Shown: in pieces, positions 1 through 12,732 of the stretch | How the letters are laid out: each line of letters opens with the position of its first letter | Numbering within the stretch: position 1 is the first letter of the stretch | From: Bidens hawaiensis | Lineage: Eukaryota; Streptophyta; Magnoliopsida; Asterales; Asteraceae | Direction of reading: 5' to 3' | Length of the DNA stretch: 64,000 bases | Assembly: GCA_021521415.1 (NCBI GenBank) | Contig: JAIQDT010000061.1 | Coordinates: 3,720,001 to 3,784,000, forward strand | The notes under the pieces: model-generated | Seen by the model: only the letters and a program-made list of their open reading frames with translations | Told to the model about the DNA's origin: nothing | The model's database searches: none | Position numbers and translations under genes: made by a program

Positions 1-2111
1 CTAAAAAGTTAGAACCTTTTGTAATAAATTAAAATAGGTTTTTTTGCCATTTCATGGGTTTTGAAAGATTATTCACAGTTGTAGTTCCGCTAACGAGCCA
101 GGTTTTGGCTCTTTCGGGTCCTAGTTCGGCATTTAAAGCGAAGATTCATGCAAAATAGTTCCGGTCAGATTATATATAATTAATATAATGTATTTTAAGT
201 ATATTTCTAGGAAAAACATGTATTTTATCATTTTGAAACAATTAGACTTATCTATGCTTGTTCATTGTCGGTTTTAAGCGAAACACGCGTCTAGGCTCGT
301 AAACAGGTTTCTTTTCCTAACCAAATTAGTCCTAAATATTTTCTAACTTGTTTTTAGACAAAAAAAAATTCATATATGCTTTTGTTTGAAATAGTATTCG
401 TGTGTAAACACAATTTACGGATATAACATGCCCAAGGTTTGTTCCAAAAATACCCTTTTAGTTATATAATCGACTAAACTCAGTTTTGATCATCAAATCA
501 GTTATGCCATGCTATAATATAATAAAATATGATGTAATATCATATCTTGTTTCATAAAATGACTAGAATGTTGGGGTTTGGGTTTTTGGCCCGTTAAGGA
601 CATAATTCGGTTTTAAATGCAATGTTTCACTTAGAGTACTTTTGGATCAGGTTACAACTCATCATAATATTATTTTTAGTGTTGTAAAAATATGCTAAAG
701 AAATAGTTAGGTTGCAGGGCTTATTTCTTAGTTAAGCGAGTTACAAAAGTGTCCGTTTAAACGGCTTTTGTAGCCCGTTTTTAAAATTATCCGTTGGGGC
801 TGATTTATACAATTTCAAGGACTTAAATATGTATGATTAACTTCTGGAAATTTTGTTAAATGTACAGAAGTTAACAAGTTCACATGTCGGGTTGGTTTTT
901 GAGCTAGTTTCCACTTAAACGAGTCATCGAATGACTATAAATTGGCTACGGTTTTAAGGGCTGAACTTTGTGTAATTTTTAGGGGTTTATGGTCAAAGTT
1001 TTTTGTTATAAATTTATACTTTTCTGTTTTAAATATATAAGTTTATACCAAGCTCACTTTATTACCGAAAATGCCATTTCCCTTTTATATTTATTTAGAA
1101 CTTGCTTTTAGTTGCGAAACACGTCCGGGCCTGTTATAATACGTGGTATTAACTAGCAAAAAGTTTTATACCGATATTAGGCTGCTCAAAACCCAATATG
1201 GTTTTGGTTCGGTTTCGGCCCGTTAGCACCTTTATGATATATTTTCTGTCAAAACTAAATTTTATTTAGCAAGTATGTTAGGTCCTGTAATAGTACATAA
1301 AAATAAGTAGTTCTAGAATTTCATTGGTTTTAACAAGTATTTTAAAGTGTAACGCCCTAGTTTCGATAAGAAAATAAATAAATGTTTCTAGTTTTATTTT
1401 AGGTATCGTATTGTTTGGCGTCGTTTAAATTAATTAAATAATATGTAGATAGTGGATAAGGTTAAAAATGATTAATGGACTTGAAAATGATTTGGGCCTA
1501 AAAGCCTTTGGGCTTTGCCTATTTAAACCCATAAACCCTAGATTTTTCTATCCTTATCATTCCATCATCATTCCAATCATTGTTCACACACTTACACACA
1601 ACATAAACCTCTTGTACATCAACATTCCATCCTTTCATTCAACCCTAGATTTTAGAACTTTTGTTTGAAGATTCAAGTGGCCGATATTAATCAAGTCCAT
1701 AAGGTAAACCTTAAAAGTATTCATCTTCATTTCATTCTCATTCTGTATCTATTCTAGAGCCATTAATAAATGAACAATGAGCTCGAAAGATTTAACATGA
1801 AATGAATTGAACCAAAACAAGTTTGCATGAAATCAAATAACCAAATGAAAACAGGATCCCGGTCAAGCAAACGAACAAACAAGATATGAAAATACATATA
1901 CATACAAACATGAGCAAATAAATATAAACAACTAAGGTACTTGAAACGGGACTTGAGTTCCGGCGAGGGTGGGTTTCCGGTGAACGGAAAACGGACACGA
2001 GACCGGAGGTGGACCCGAACAGCCAAAATAAGGCCTGGATCTGAGTTCCGGCAAATAGAGAGCTGCACGAAACCTTAGACGATGCTGCTTGAACCAAACA
2101 TGAATCCATTT

Positions 2112-2300
2112 CGTGCGAAACCAGAACTCAACGCGAAAACATTAATTCGCACGTCGTGCGAAAACCTGAGCGAAACCTTGTGTTCGCATCCCAAGCGAAC
2201 ATCCAAACGAAATCCCAAATGAACTTCCAATCGAAAGCCTATACAAACTTTCATGTGAGCCCCTCCTGATGCGATGCGAATCTCGTGTGAATCGCGGCTG
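2112..2300. repeat. TTCGC/GCGAA-rich degenerate array in S1
   Basis: Many short GCGAA and TTCGC words in both orientations make this stretch locally palindromic. It sits where the G1 LTRs carry a 32-bp array and S2 carries a 38-bp array built from the same words. The copies in S1 are too decayed to define a unit. Confidence 0.5.
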
Positions 2301-2462
2301 CGACGGTGACAGGAGGCGAAGAAAGGAAGGCGCAGGGGGGTGTGCGGCTGGAAGGGGGTGGAGGTAGTGGCAGACGATGGTTGATTAGAATGGGAAGAAG
2401 AAGGAGACGGGGTGGGGGGGATTGTTTCTTGGGGAATGTTAAGGTAGGGTTAGGGAGGGGGG

Positions 2463-2506
2463 AATATATATATATATATATAGATAGATATATATATATA
2501 ATATGT
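2463..2506. repeat. (AT)n microsatellite in S1
   Basis: A run of TA dinucleotides is interrupted by GATAGATA. A second (AT)n lies at about 2717-2737. These are simple repeats with no inferred function. Confidence 0.9.
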
Positions 2507-3164
2507 ATATATTGAGTATAATAATAATAATAAAGATAATATATGAAGGAAAGGACTTAGACAAAAACCCGAACCCGAGACCCGACTCGTCTATCACCCG
2601 TAACCCGCCCCATGCTAGAACAAGAATTTATGGGACCCGCTCAAGTGACACTTGAACGTAAGAGCTTGTTATAAAAAATTTAATTGAAAAGAATGTACGA
2701 ACGAGGGGAAAGTCAAATATATATATATATATATATAAAAGCCTAATTAAATTAACACGAACTGTTTGAGAAGATTACCCGTCGGTTCGGTTAACTTAAA
2801 AGTTAACCCCGTTAACTTAAGAAATGAATGACAAGAGATTATAGAGGATTAATACGTGTACCTTATTAAACAGTTAGTCGGGCACAGTTGAAGAAAGGAA
2901 TTACTATTAACGGTGAACGCAACAGGATCCAGGTGAGTTCTAGCCCCTTTTATGTGTTATGTTTTCGGGGCTGTGTGCATATTACGATGTGTTTAGATTT
3001 ATACCCACTTAACTTAAATGGAAAATGTATATTAGATATATGATTGCGTATGAATGTGAATGATATGGATTGTTTAACTAGTATGCACGTAGTTGTTATA
3101 TTAGTTATGAGTAAAGGAAGTAGAAAGAAAACGTAACAAAGGTATAATGGCATGGTATGTTAGA

Positions 3165-3365
3165 GGGCACCGGGCCCTAATAATTACCGAGGTATGTAGG
3201 ACACTGGACCCTTATAATATCCAAGGTAAGTAGGGACTGGACTCTGAGGATATCCAAGGTATGAAGGACACCGGATCCTTATTAATCCGAGGTATGTAGG
3301 GTCTGGACCCTTATAATATCCAAGGTATATGAGGACAGGATCTTCATAGTATCCGAGGTATGTAG
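3165..3365 (+). repeat. ~33-bp tandem array in S1
   Basis: About six degenerate copies share the core GGACCCTTATAATATCC followed by AAGGTATGTAGG. The array lies in the same relative LTR position as the CCGAGCCCTAATAATACTC array of G1, so it is a shared architectural element of this LTR group. Confidence 0.75.
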
Positions 3366-4832
3366 TCAGTAAGAAGTATGAATGTACGGATGTATGCACG
3401 TATGTATGTTTGAATGATAGATGAACATGTAACTATTAATACGTATCTTTGGACGCGTATAAATAAGAAAGTGAATGTAATGCATGTTAATTAACTAAAA
3501 CACACTCATCGTAGCTAAATTTTAGTATGCATGCAAGCAAGTAGAATGAGACAAGTTGCTTGATGGGGACATGTGACAATAAGAGGAAGACGTGTCGTTT
3601 ATGTTTTATGCTTAAGACTTATGTTTTGTTATTTTAAGACAAGATGTTTATTTTATGTAAGAATGAATGACTTTTATTTTCGCAAAATGTTTTAATTAAC
3701 TCTGATTTTACAAATTATGTGAATGAGTAAATCTAACCAGCGTAAAAGTAGGCACCCAGGTCGGGGGCCTTACATAAAGCTCCACTAATAAGTACGAGTT
3801 CGGTTTTTAGCCCATTCGGGTTCTAGTTTGGCTTTAAAATGATGATTCGCGTAAAATGGTCTCGGGTCAGTTTATAACTTATCAAAATAATGTGGTTGGT
3901 GATGTAAAGAGATGTTGTAAGGATAGAGAATGGATTAAAAACATCAGAATGGTGATTACCCGGGTTTCTTGGTGTTACCGGGGCTGGTCCGTGAGTGGAG
4001 AGACAGGTTTAGGGCTGTCGATTTTCTTCTTATTCTTAGGCTGGGTCGATTCTTCAAGTGGGAGCAGAGAGTTGAAAATTTTTTTGCAAATATGAAGTAT
4101 GAGAATATTGATTAAGGAAATAGGGATAAGAGATGAAGTAATCAAAGCTTTCTTGGAAGAATGGACATGCAATTAATTTGGTTGGAGGACAGACTGATCA
4201 TACAGGAATGGGGTAGGGGGTGGTGGTTCGATGGATTGCAATTGGGGAGTATGAGATTTGATCAGATTATTTGGAGTTTTGCAAGATATAATAATATCTT
4301 GTATTATTATTAGTATTTTGTTACTTTTTATAAGCTTCTTCAATTAATTTTATTTATACTAGATAAGAGAACCGGATGTTATATAAAAACATATGGTTAT
4401 GATTTTTAGATAATATCTAGCGTGTCACATATCTTGTTTTCTAGTTTTTGTTTCGGGCAGTAATATAATAAATCGTTTGGTATCTTCGTTAAAAAAATTG
4501 GATACCTGGTAAAGTAAAATAAATATTATATGGTTTGTATAATTTTTGAAGTTATCAGGTTCGGGTTCGTTTCGGTTAAACGAGGGTCTCGGTTTTGTTT
4601 GATTACTTTGGGTCGAGCCCATGTTATAGAATAAGGTATTGTTATTAGACTTATCCGTATCTCTATCGAGGTCTACCTAATCACCGGATCGAGCCCACTA
4701 GTTATCATATCGATGGTTCGGACCAAGCCCACTAATGTACAGTTCGCTTCAATTATTCGACTAACATCACACTCGATATCTAACGTTGAGTTTATTTAAA
4801 AAAATTCTTGCCCTAGTTTTGGGGTTGTTAAA

Positions 4833-5596
4833 GTCTTCCCAACTTATAGAAATTTCGTACTCGAAATTCAACGTAGGTTATATAGGTCAGAGTAACATGT
4901 ATTTTTCTCGTTTTATATTTTACAACTTCATTAACTTAATGTACCCGGCTCCATGATTGTACCAAATCTAAGAGGATGATACGTTGTTTGTACTTGACTA
5001 GGATGTATAGGATTATGAATTCATCACCTGACCAAAAAAATTATTGACATCAACCGAAGGTTTAAGAATCACCAAATGAAATATGATTAGTCATATAGGC
5101 TTATACAAAACTAAATGACTTCAATGGGAGGAAATGTTGTAGTAATTAGTTTCTTCTAGAACATAGCGGTTTAGTGAAGAAGGTTATAGTTTGCCTTTGG
5201 AGGACTTTATTGTCTCGGATGAGATCACATAACAATGCGCCCTATTTGTTTTATTCCTCAAGATCACATAACAATGGTGTGGTCAAAATATAGGCAAACA
5301 AGCTTCAACTGGTATGTAGACTCCGATATCAGGTCTTAAGATTTTTACCCCAGGGTCATAGATTCAAAGAGTGACTTCAGCTCTTACAAGAATTGTTAAA
5401 CCTATTAAATTCTCGTGTTTACAAAATAATGTTGTGTTCTAGCACTTTAACTGAAAATCTATTATCTCACATTGTGGAGACTATCCATTTCAAGAAAAAT
5501 GTTTGTTTGAAGAATTTGGACCGATTAGGAGTGGTCTACACGATGGAATGGATTGCTACCAAGAGTAAGGTAATTCAAAGAAATGACAAAACCCGG
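4833..5596 (-). other. E1 internal segment next to 3' LTR, non-coding
   Basis: This stretch follows the E1 polypurine tract. It includes the phrase CTTATAGAAATTTCGT, which resembles the sequence just inside other LTRs of this window (7502-7535, 46914-46945). No reading frame over 90 codons resembles a known protein. It ends at the (AT)n where element A begins. Confidence 0.5.
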
Positions 5597-5696
5597 TATA
5601 TATATATATATATATATAATACGAAAAGAGTAAATTTTTACTCTTGACTTGTGATTGAAACGATACATCTTGACTTGTGAATTTTTACTCTTTTCG

Positions 5697-5734
<38 letters not shown>

Positions 5735-5780
5735 CGAAAAGAGTAAAATTTCACAAGTCAAGATGTATCGTCTCAATCAT
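5597..5780. repeat. Fold-back palindrome at truncated edge of element A
   Basis: A left arm (5651-5700) is the near-perfect reverse complement of a right arm (5731-5780), with about 47 of 50 positions matching by eye. They are separated by an uninterrupted (AT)15 spacer. A further (AT)n and a 17-bp fragment of the same LTR sequence lie at 5597-5636. The partner LTR at 11529 has only one forward copy beside its (AT)n, so the inversion arose in this copy. Confidence 0.85.
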
Positions 5781-6934
5781 AAAGCAAAAGAAAAGTAAAT
5801 ACATGATATTCCCGTTCTCTTGACATAAGTCAAATCTACTAAGGAACCCCCGTTCGCCGAGCAACTTGGAGTATAGAATAATGATAATGATACCGCCATT
5901 TGAAAATGGATGGCGCAGGTACGTCCCGTCGGACCCTCCCACTATGAGTATGTGTATACACCAACAAAAACAGTAAACAACTAGCACATAATCACACAGT
6001 TTATAAGCAATATGATATAAAACAAATATATACAAGACACGCTTGGGAATTTTAGTTTGACACAAGAAAACCAAGTTTGGACGTGCTACACCCCAAAACG
6101 TGTAAAAGTAAAAAGGGATTATGAAAACTCACCTGATGATGATGTTGAGATTGAGAAAGATAATAGATGTTTAAGTGAGTCACACGAAACGGAGAACCCG
6201 ACGAATTATCCTATTTTGTAAGAATGCTTAAATTAATAATGATATAATTGAAACAAGAAATAAACGAAATTTAGAGTTCGCGTTTAAACTTGAGGTTTTA
6301 TGCAATTGAAATAAAAAAAATAAACTAGCTTAGGTTCAATAATAATAATAATAATAATAATGATAAAAATGAGACTTTGGAAAGTAAAGGAGTTCGGAAA
6401 AAGAATTTATCTTTATGAAGGTCTTATTTATTATAATTACAATATTTGTAAGCAATTTAAAATGAGTTTGTTTGTTTATTTTTAAACGAGTTGTAAGACA
6501 AGTTTGGGTGTTTGGAGAAATAAATTAATTATAACTTTAATATATGTATAAACGCACTCAACTTTTAATTTGGCTTGAAAACGGTTGATAGAAAATCTAT
6601 ATGTGTTAAAAGAATGAATAACGAGTTTAACGCGGGTGAGTGCAGAACTTGAACCTGAGTGGTCGGTCCCCACCCACACATGTTAGTTGTAAGTTTCAGT
6701 TATGATATTGATTAATAAAGACATTGAGTTTTGTATTGAAAATCCCAAATTTTAAACTTATAAATCACCCATGATAAAAGTAACATAGTAGGTTGTACTA
6801 ACCTTGATGCAAAAAAAATACAATCAGAAAACTCCTAATCTTGATGTAACAACTAAGGAGCCTCTAACAAGATAGTAGAACACACACCGAATGAGTGGTT
6901 GATGCAGGAGGCTTGAACAAAATGAATAGATGGA

Positions 6935-6986
<52 letters not shown>

Positions 6987-7501
6987 CATGCTTAAAAAAA
7001 CGCGTATCAACTTCTAAAATCTTATTAAAACTCATAAATGCCATCAATGAGAATTAATGTGAAATTGCAAAAAAATATAAATTGTGCTATAAGGAATGAA
7101 ACGTAAAATGATTTGGTCATAGATTCTAATTGGAGGGTTGAACACATTAAAATTTGTACTAATTTCCATATCACTATAAAATTTATTTAAATCAACATTT
7201 TTCTTCATCAAACAATAAAAGATTTATTAAAATATTTAACCGATTTGTCATTCTCTATTAAATAACCTTTGTCACTGTCAAACTTCCTATAAATTTTCAA
7301 ACACTATTTTGATTACCGACCGTTACTACAACAAATAAAAGAGGTTTAAACATTGGTGAACTCAATTTTAGATTGAGTTATATTATTAAAGCCTCCTTTA
7401 AAAAAACTAATAATAAAGATTCATTATTTGTGTTAAATAACGAGTATTTGAAAATTTAAAATGGATTGGATATTCGGGTTTGAAAATTAACGAATGTTAC
7501 A
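5731..7501 (-). repeat. Element A 3' LTR (truncated)
   Basis: The sequence is collinear with 11529-13295. It starts on the minus strand with TGTAACATTCG at 7501. The far end stops at an (AT)n that corresponds to the (AT)n at 11486-11529 of the complete LTR. An (AAT)n lies at 6337-6362 and an (AT)n at 6939-6982. Confidence 0.88.
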
Positions 7502-7536
7502 GGATTCACAACTTTTAGAAATTTCGTCCCGAAATT
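7502..7536 (-). other. Element A polypurine-tract region
   Basis: On the minus strand the sequence just before the 3' LTR contains GGGACGAAATTTCT and AAAAGTTGTGAATCC. The first phrase is shared with the end of the internal regions of G1 and G2, which supports the orientation. The purine tract itself is weak. Confidence 0.55.
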
Positions 7537-10500
7537 AAGATAAAAATAAAATAAAAAAAACAACTACTACATAGACTTGTTAAAAGTTTAACGATTATTT
7601 AAACATGATTAACTAAAAACAATAACATCGTTCTTTGAATGACTCGAAAGACACCACAAATGGGAACATGGCAAGGACACTTGTATATAGGATGTACCAG
7701 CGGCGTATCCACCATGCCCTTATCATACTGTATTTGTCCCGTCTTTCGAAGATCAATCCAGATTTCGAGTTATTGCACACAACATACTTATTATGTCTTC
7801 CATGCGAGGACTTGGATAATTACGTGTCGATCCATAATTACTTTTATCATCAGATGGTCCACATAATCTGTCCCATTGTGTGGGTTTTAAGGTAAAATAA
7901 CCCCTTATATGAAAATAAGTTAAGGACAATAAATTATAAAGATTAAGAATAACAAAAAGATATATAAACATGTCTTTGAGGTTAAGAATAACGTGAAAAC
8001 ATTACGACTACTAAATAAACAAAATAAACGTTGTTATTGAAATTACAACAAAATGAGTGGAACTATTGAGCAGCACAAGATAATTAGGAAAAAAAACCTT
8101 ATAGTCATGAACATCGCAATAAATAAACAAAACATTGGTGTCAAGAATAACAGAGCAAATAAATGTGGCATTGAGCCAACAAAATATAAATGCGTAAGTC
8201 GATAAATCGATGGGATTCGAGAATAAAATAGATAGACGGAACTTTGATGTCAAAATATCATAAAAAGATTAAGTTCTTGGAGTCAATAATAACACGTTAA
8301 ACAGAGAAAAAAATAAAATGAAATAAAAAAAAATATCAATGTGAATAAAGACAACATTGAGATTAAGAATAACAAAGTAAATAATTGAAACTTCGAGATC
8401 AAAGAAAAACATTGACCTCAAATTTATGAAACGTTTAGATCAAGAATAACAAGATGTTTCGATGAAACATTGAGCGAAAGAGAACCAAACAAATAACCAA
8501 AGCAATTCGTAAAAAAAACAATTATAAACTCAACATGTACACATGACTTCTATTAGATAGCTATAAACATAGCCCCGGTTTTAAGAAAACGAATCCATTT
8601 AGAGGTATCCGGTCATAGATAGTCAATGTAAGAATACGGTTTCTATTAGGTAACTATGTACACAAACATGTTAATAGTCCCAATTTCCACTAAACGAATA
8701 TGTTTATGGGAAATAGGTCATAGATCGCGAAATTGAGATAACAAAAAGTAAACAAACTCAACAATGCGGTTATGTATTATAGATGATGTAGTATTTCGTG
8801 TGTTTCGTGCTTGAGAGTAATATGAACAAAATGGGTCAACAATCAATAAATAACTAAACTGAAATATAAATTTCATAACAACCTTTGAAGAAATTAGATG
8901 AATAGAATTATTTCGATTATATCCAAATAGAATTATATAAAAAAAGAATAAATAAATAAATAAATAAAAATAGATGAAGAAGAAGGAAGGAAAACAAAAT
9001 GGAGTTTGCGATGCTTGTCTTCTCGGGGTAGGTGGGTTTGTGGTATGAAGGCTGGGGTGAGGCGGTGCCATGATTTCTTAACTGAATCTCATTGGCATTG
9101 ACAAAACAAAAAAAGTGGAAAAAAAATGATTTTTGAGATTCGTTTTGGTTTGTGAAAATCAGTTACAAAACGCGATGCTTTTATAATCTCAAGGGCAATT
9201 TTAAGTGAAAGTTCCTAGTTAGCGCTAAGGCTTAGAAAACTTTATGAAACTTTTAATGTAACATAAATGTTTCCTTTTTGGCGGTGTCCTTAATAGAGGG
9301 TCGCTAAATAAAATGACTCGTTACGGGTAGAACTGTTTTAGTGATAATAGCCTCAAAGGGCTTAGGAAAGATTTTACTTTATTTACAATTTTCGTTTAAC
9401 GTTGAAAAAATATTATATATATAATAGTCATAATAATAATAATAACCACATTAACAATAGTAGTAATAGCAGTAGTGATAACAATATTAACATTAACAAT
9501 AGTAATGATAACAATAATAATAAACCATTTGATTTGACTTAAAGTCCTTTTGAATAAAATCACTTGATTAAATACATATTAATTATCTATTTAAAATAAT
9601 CGAGGATTTGATTTTTTTTCTTTTGTATAAGGTGTTCATAATATAAATGCGGAAAAGTATACATAGGTTTTAAAAATAAATAAATAAATAAAATATGTTT
9701 GACGAGTATGAAGGAACTAAGTATTGGTGTAAAATTATGAGTAAGCTTCAAGTGGTCAGGGAATACGATTTAAGGTATTGTATGGCAGGAACAAGTTAAG
9801 CCTTCCTGAGCATAGTTGGTTGGTTTGGGTCAGTATAATAGTAGCAGGCTTGCAACACGAACATATGGTAAGACGTAAGGTGTGGTAAATGGTTGAGTAA
9901 TGGTTCGTGGGAAGCATTTCGATACCGTGGAGTGATTGAGTGGTTACGCATACACAAGCTATACAAGGGTGGAGTTCCTGTGTAAGGGTTTTTGGTTGGG
10001 TTGGCTTTGGGTATCTTGGGTTTGTGTTGAGTTCTAAATTGGTTAGGGCATAGGTTTGGTGTTTTGCGCTTATTGTTGTGGTTGGTGTTGATGTATTTTG
10101 ATTTGGGTCATTATGGTCGTTAGTCAATTGCTTAAAAATATGGGCTATCACTTTGCGGGTTGAGTTTCGAAGGCGACGTCGAGGGAAAACGAAAAGACAT
10201 GCTGCGAAGCGTAAAGGATTCGCATGACATAGAATGTAAATATGAAGTTCATATTAACAACCAAATAAACATTGCATGAAACATTCCTAAGATCGGAATC
10301 AATCATAAAATAACAAATAAAGAAATAAAATTGTATGAAACAAAATCTGAAATCGAAATTGAAATGTACAATTGAACCATCATGAGTTTTCGCATTTCAT
10401 GTAAAAATCTCATAAATTTTTGAATAACCATATGAAAATTATATCAAATTTTAAAATCAGAATATCTATGAACCATCGTGGATATAACAAAAACTTACTA

Positions 10501-11171
10501 TAAGTAGTGAAGTTAAATTGAAAATCGAGTGTTCATGTACCACCATAACTTTTCGAATTATCAACTCAAACCATAATAATAATTGAATTGTGTAAATGAA
10601 GAAAACGAATTTAAACTCGACTATTCATATATCACCATGACTTTTCGAATTTTCAATTCAAACCATAAAAATAAATGAATATATAAATAAAGAAATCGAA
10701 TTGAAACTCGACTATTCATTTATCACCATGACTTTTCAAATTTTTCAATCAAAACCACAATATTAACAATTGAGTCTTTAGAAATCATACGTTGCATGAA
10801 CCACCATGACTTGTATGTAGTTTTTTAAGAGTAGGAGTGTAACCACTTTCTATTCACAAAGGAAAATGGTCACATAAAACAATCTTTAAGAAGCGCGAAA
10901 AATAGAAATATCGAAACACGAATTATTAATTTAAACATCACAAAAAAAATCTAAAAGATTATAAAATGCTTTAGGCATAGCCTTAGAGTTTTGTGTGAGA
11001 ATATGTGTACATGCAATCTAATGAAATAATACAACTACATGCAACGGCATGCGAACAATTCATAAAAGTGGGCACATAACACATAGAGTATATATATATC
11101 ATGGACCCTAAAAAAATATACTTAAAACTATTCAAGCTCGTTACGTCTAACCACCTATCTTTTAGTCATTC
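7537..11171 (-). other. Element A internal region, non-coding
   Basis: There is no recognisable protein. The longest open frame (9756-10151, minus) has low-complexity composition and no domain. At 7920-8480 the words ATTGAG and AAGAATAACA recur in a degenerate array. At about 10500-10810 a unit of about 125 bp containing CACCATGACTTTTCGAATT repeats two to three times. Such region-filling repeats are usual in LARD elements. Confidence 0.6.
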
Positions 11172-11185
11172 GGCTCTGATACCAA
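11172..11185 (-). other. Element A primer-binding site
   Basis: The minus strand reads TTGGTATCAGAGCC. It contains the 13-nt complement of the 3' end of plant initiator tRNA-Met and lies two bases after the LTR end. It defines the minus orientation of the element. Confidence 0.92.
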
Positions 11186-11187
11186 TC

Positions 11188-11481
11188 TGTAACACCCCGA
11201 CCTTTGGCATAATATGCCGGGGCGGTACGTACAGATTGCTCACAAGCTCATGACACTATTAATGTGATAAATATAATTACTTAATTTCATTAAATCACAA
11301 GTACAAAATTTGGCACTAATCAAATAACAATACAATAACTTTGAACTTCATTATGACATGTTTCTAATAGCCTAATGGTCAAACTATCTAGTCTTCAATC
11401 CTCAAATTAAACTTCAACCTGCAGCACGTTTAAAACAATATATTTTGTTAACAATAATGTTGGTGAGAATTCATAAAGTTT

Positions 11482-11532
<51 letters not shown>

Positions 11533-12153
11533 CGAAAAGAGTAAAAATTCACAAGTCAAGATGTATCGTCTCCATCATAAAGCAAAAGAAAAGTAAATGC
11601 ATGATATTCCCGTTCGCTTGACATAAGTCAAATCTACTAAGGAACCCCCGTTCGCCGAGCTACTTGGAGTATAGAATAATGATAATAATACCGCCATTTA
11701 AAAATGGACGACGTAGGTATGTCCCGTCGGACCCTCCCACTATGAGTATGCGTATCCACCAACAAAAACAGTAAACAACTAGCACATAATCACACAGTTT
11801 TCAAGCAATATGATACAAAACAAATACATACAAGACACGCATGTGAATATTAGTTTGACACAAGAAAACCAAGTTTGGACGTGCTTCACCCCAAAACACC
11901 CCAAAACATGTAAAAGTAGAAAGGGGTTATGAAAACTTACTTTGGTGATGATGTTGAGATTGAGAAAGATAATAGAGTGTTTAAGTGTGTCACACGAAGC
12001 GGAGAACACGACGAATTATCATATTTTGTAAGAATGCTTAAATTAATAATGATATAATTGAAACAAGAAATAAACGATAAACGAAATTTAGAGTTCGCGT
12101 TTAAACTTGAGGTTTTATGCAATTGAAATAAACAATAAACTAGCTTAGGTTCG

Positions 12154-12191
<38 letters not shown>

Positions 12192-12698
12192 TGAAATAAT
12201 TAAAATTTTTGTAAGCTATTTAAATACAATTAGTTTGTTTGTTTATTTTTAAACGAGTTGTAAGACAAGTTTGGGTGTTTGGAGAAATAAATTAATTATA
12301 ACTTTAATATATGTATAAATGCACTCAACTTTTAATTTGGCTTGAAAACGGTTGATAGAAAATCTATATGTTAAAAGAATGAATAACGAGTTTAACGCGG
12401 GTGAGTGCAGAACTTGAACCTGAGTCGTCCCCACCCACACATGTTAGTTGTAAGTTTTAGTTATGATATTGATTAATAAAGACATTGAGTTTTGTATTGA
12501 AAATCCCCAATTTTAAACTAATAAATCACCCATGATAAAAATAACATAGTAGGTTGTACTAACCTTGATGCAAAAAAAAAATACAATCAAGAAAAATCCT
12601 AATGTTGATGTAACAACTAAGGAGCCTCTAACAAGATAGTAGAACACACACCGAATGAGTGGTTGAGGCAGGAGGCTTGAACAAAATGAATAGATGGA

Positions 12699-12732
<34 letters not shown>

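Larger units (their letters stand above)
1348..3774 (+). mobile_element. S1: solo LTR, chromovirus type, 2427 bp
   Basis: A single LTR begins TGTAACGCCC and ends GGGCCTTACA. It is flanked by the 5-bp duplication TAAAG (1343-1347 and 3775-3779). The paralogous uninterrupted site is visible at 28291-28310, where TTTTAAAGCTGTACTAACA runs without a break. No PBS, gag-pol or second LTR is present, so this is a solo LTR left by LTR-LTR recombination. It shares conserved blocks near its 3' end with the G1 and S2 LTRs. A TATTTAAA promoter-like motif lies near 1519-1530. Confidence 0.92.
1..4832 (-). mobile_element. E1 3' LTR (left part outside window)
   Basis: This AT-rich block has no ORF of note. 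Its parts 1-1347 and 3775-4832 align, in the same orientation, with 26957-28300 and the flanks of the insertions up to 31892, so it is one LTR of a pair. On the minus strand the LTR start reads TTTAACAACCCC, a decayed form of the TGTGACAACCCC at the start of the partner LTR. It is preceded by a purine-rich GTTGGGAAGAC, the expected polypurine tract. Solo LTR S1 interrupts it. Compared with the partner it lacks about 0.7 kb near 3925. The LTR continues beyond the left window edge by an estimated 1.9 kb. Confidence 0.72.

Noticed and set aside
9756..10151. 131-codon minus-strand frame in element A
   Set aside because: Thr/Asn/Pro-rich with no motif, in a region otherwise free of coding signal; no support beyond length.
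11172..11185. tRNA gene fragment
   Set aside because: Only the 13-14-nt PBS complementarity is present; there is no cloverleaf or A/B box around it. The same holds at 62038.
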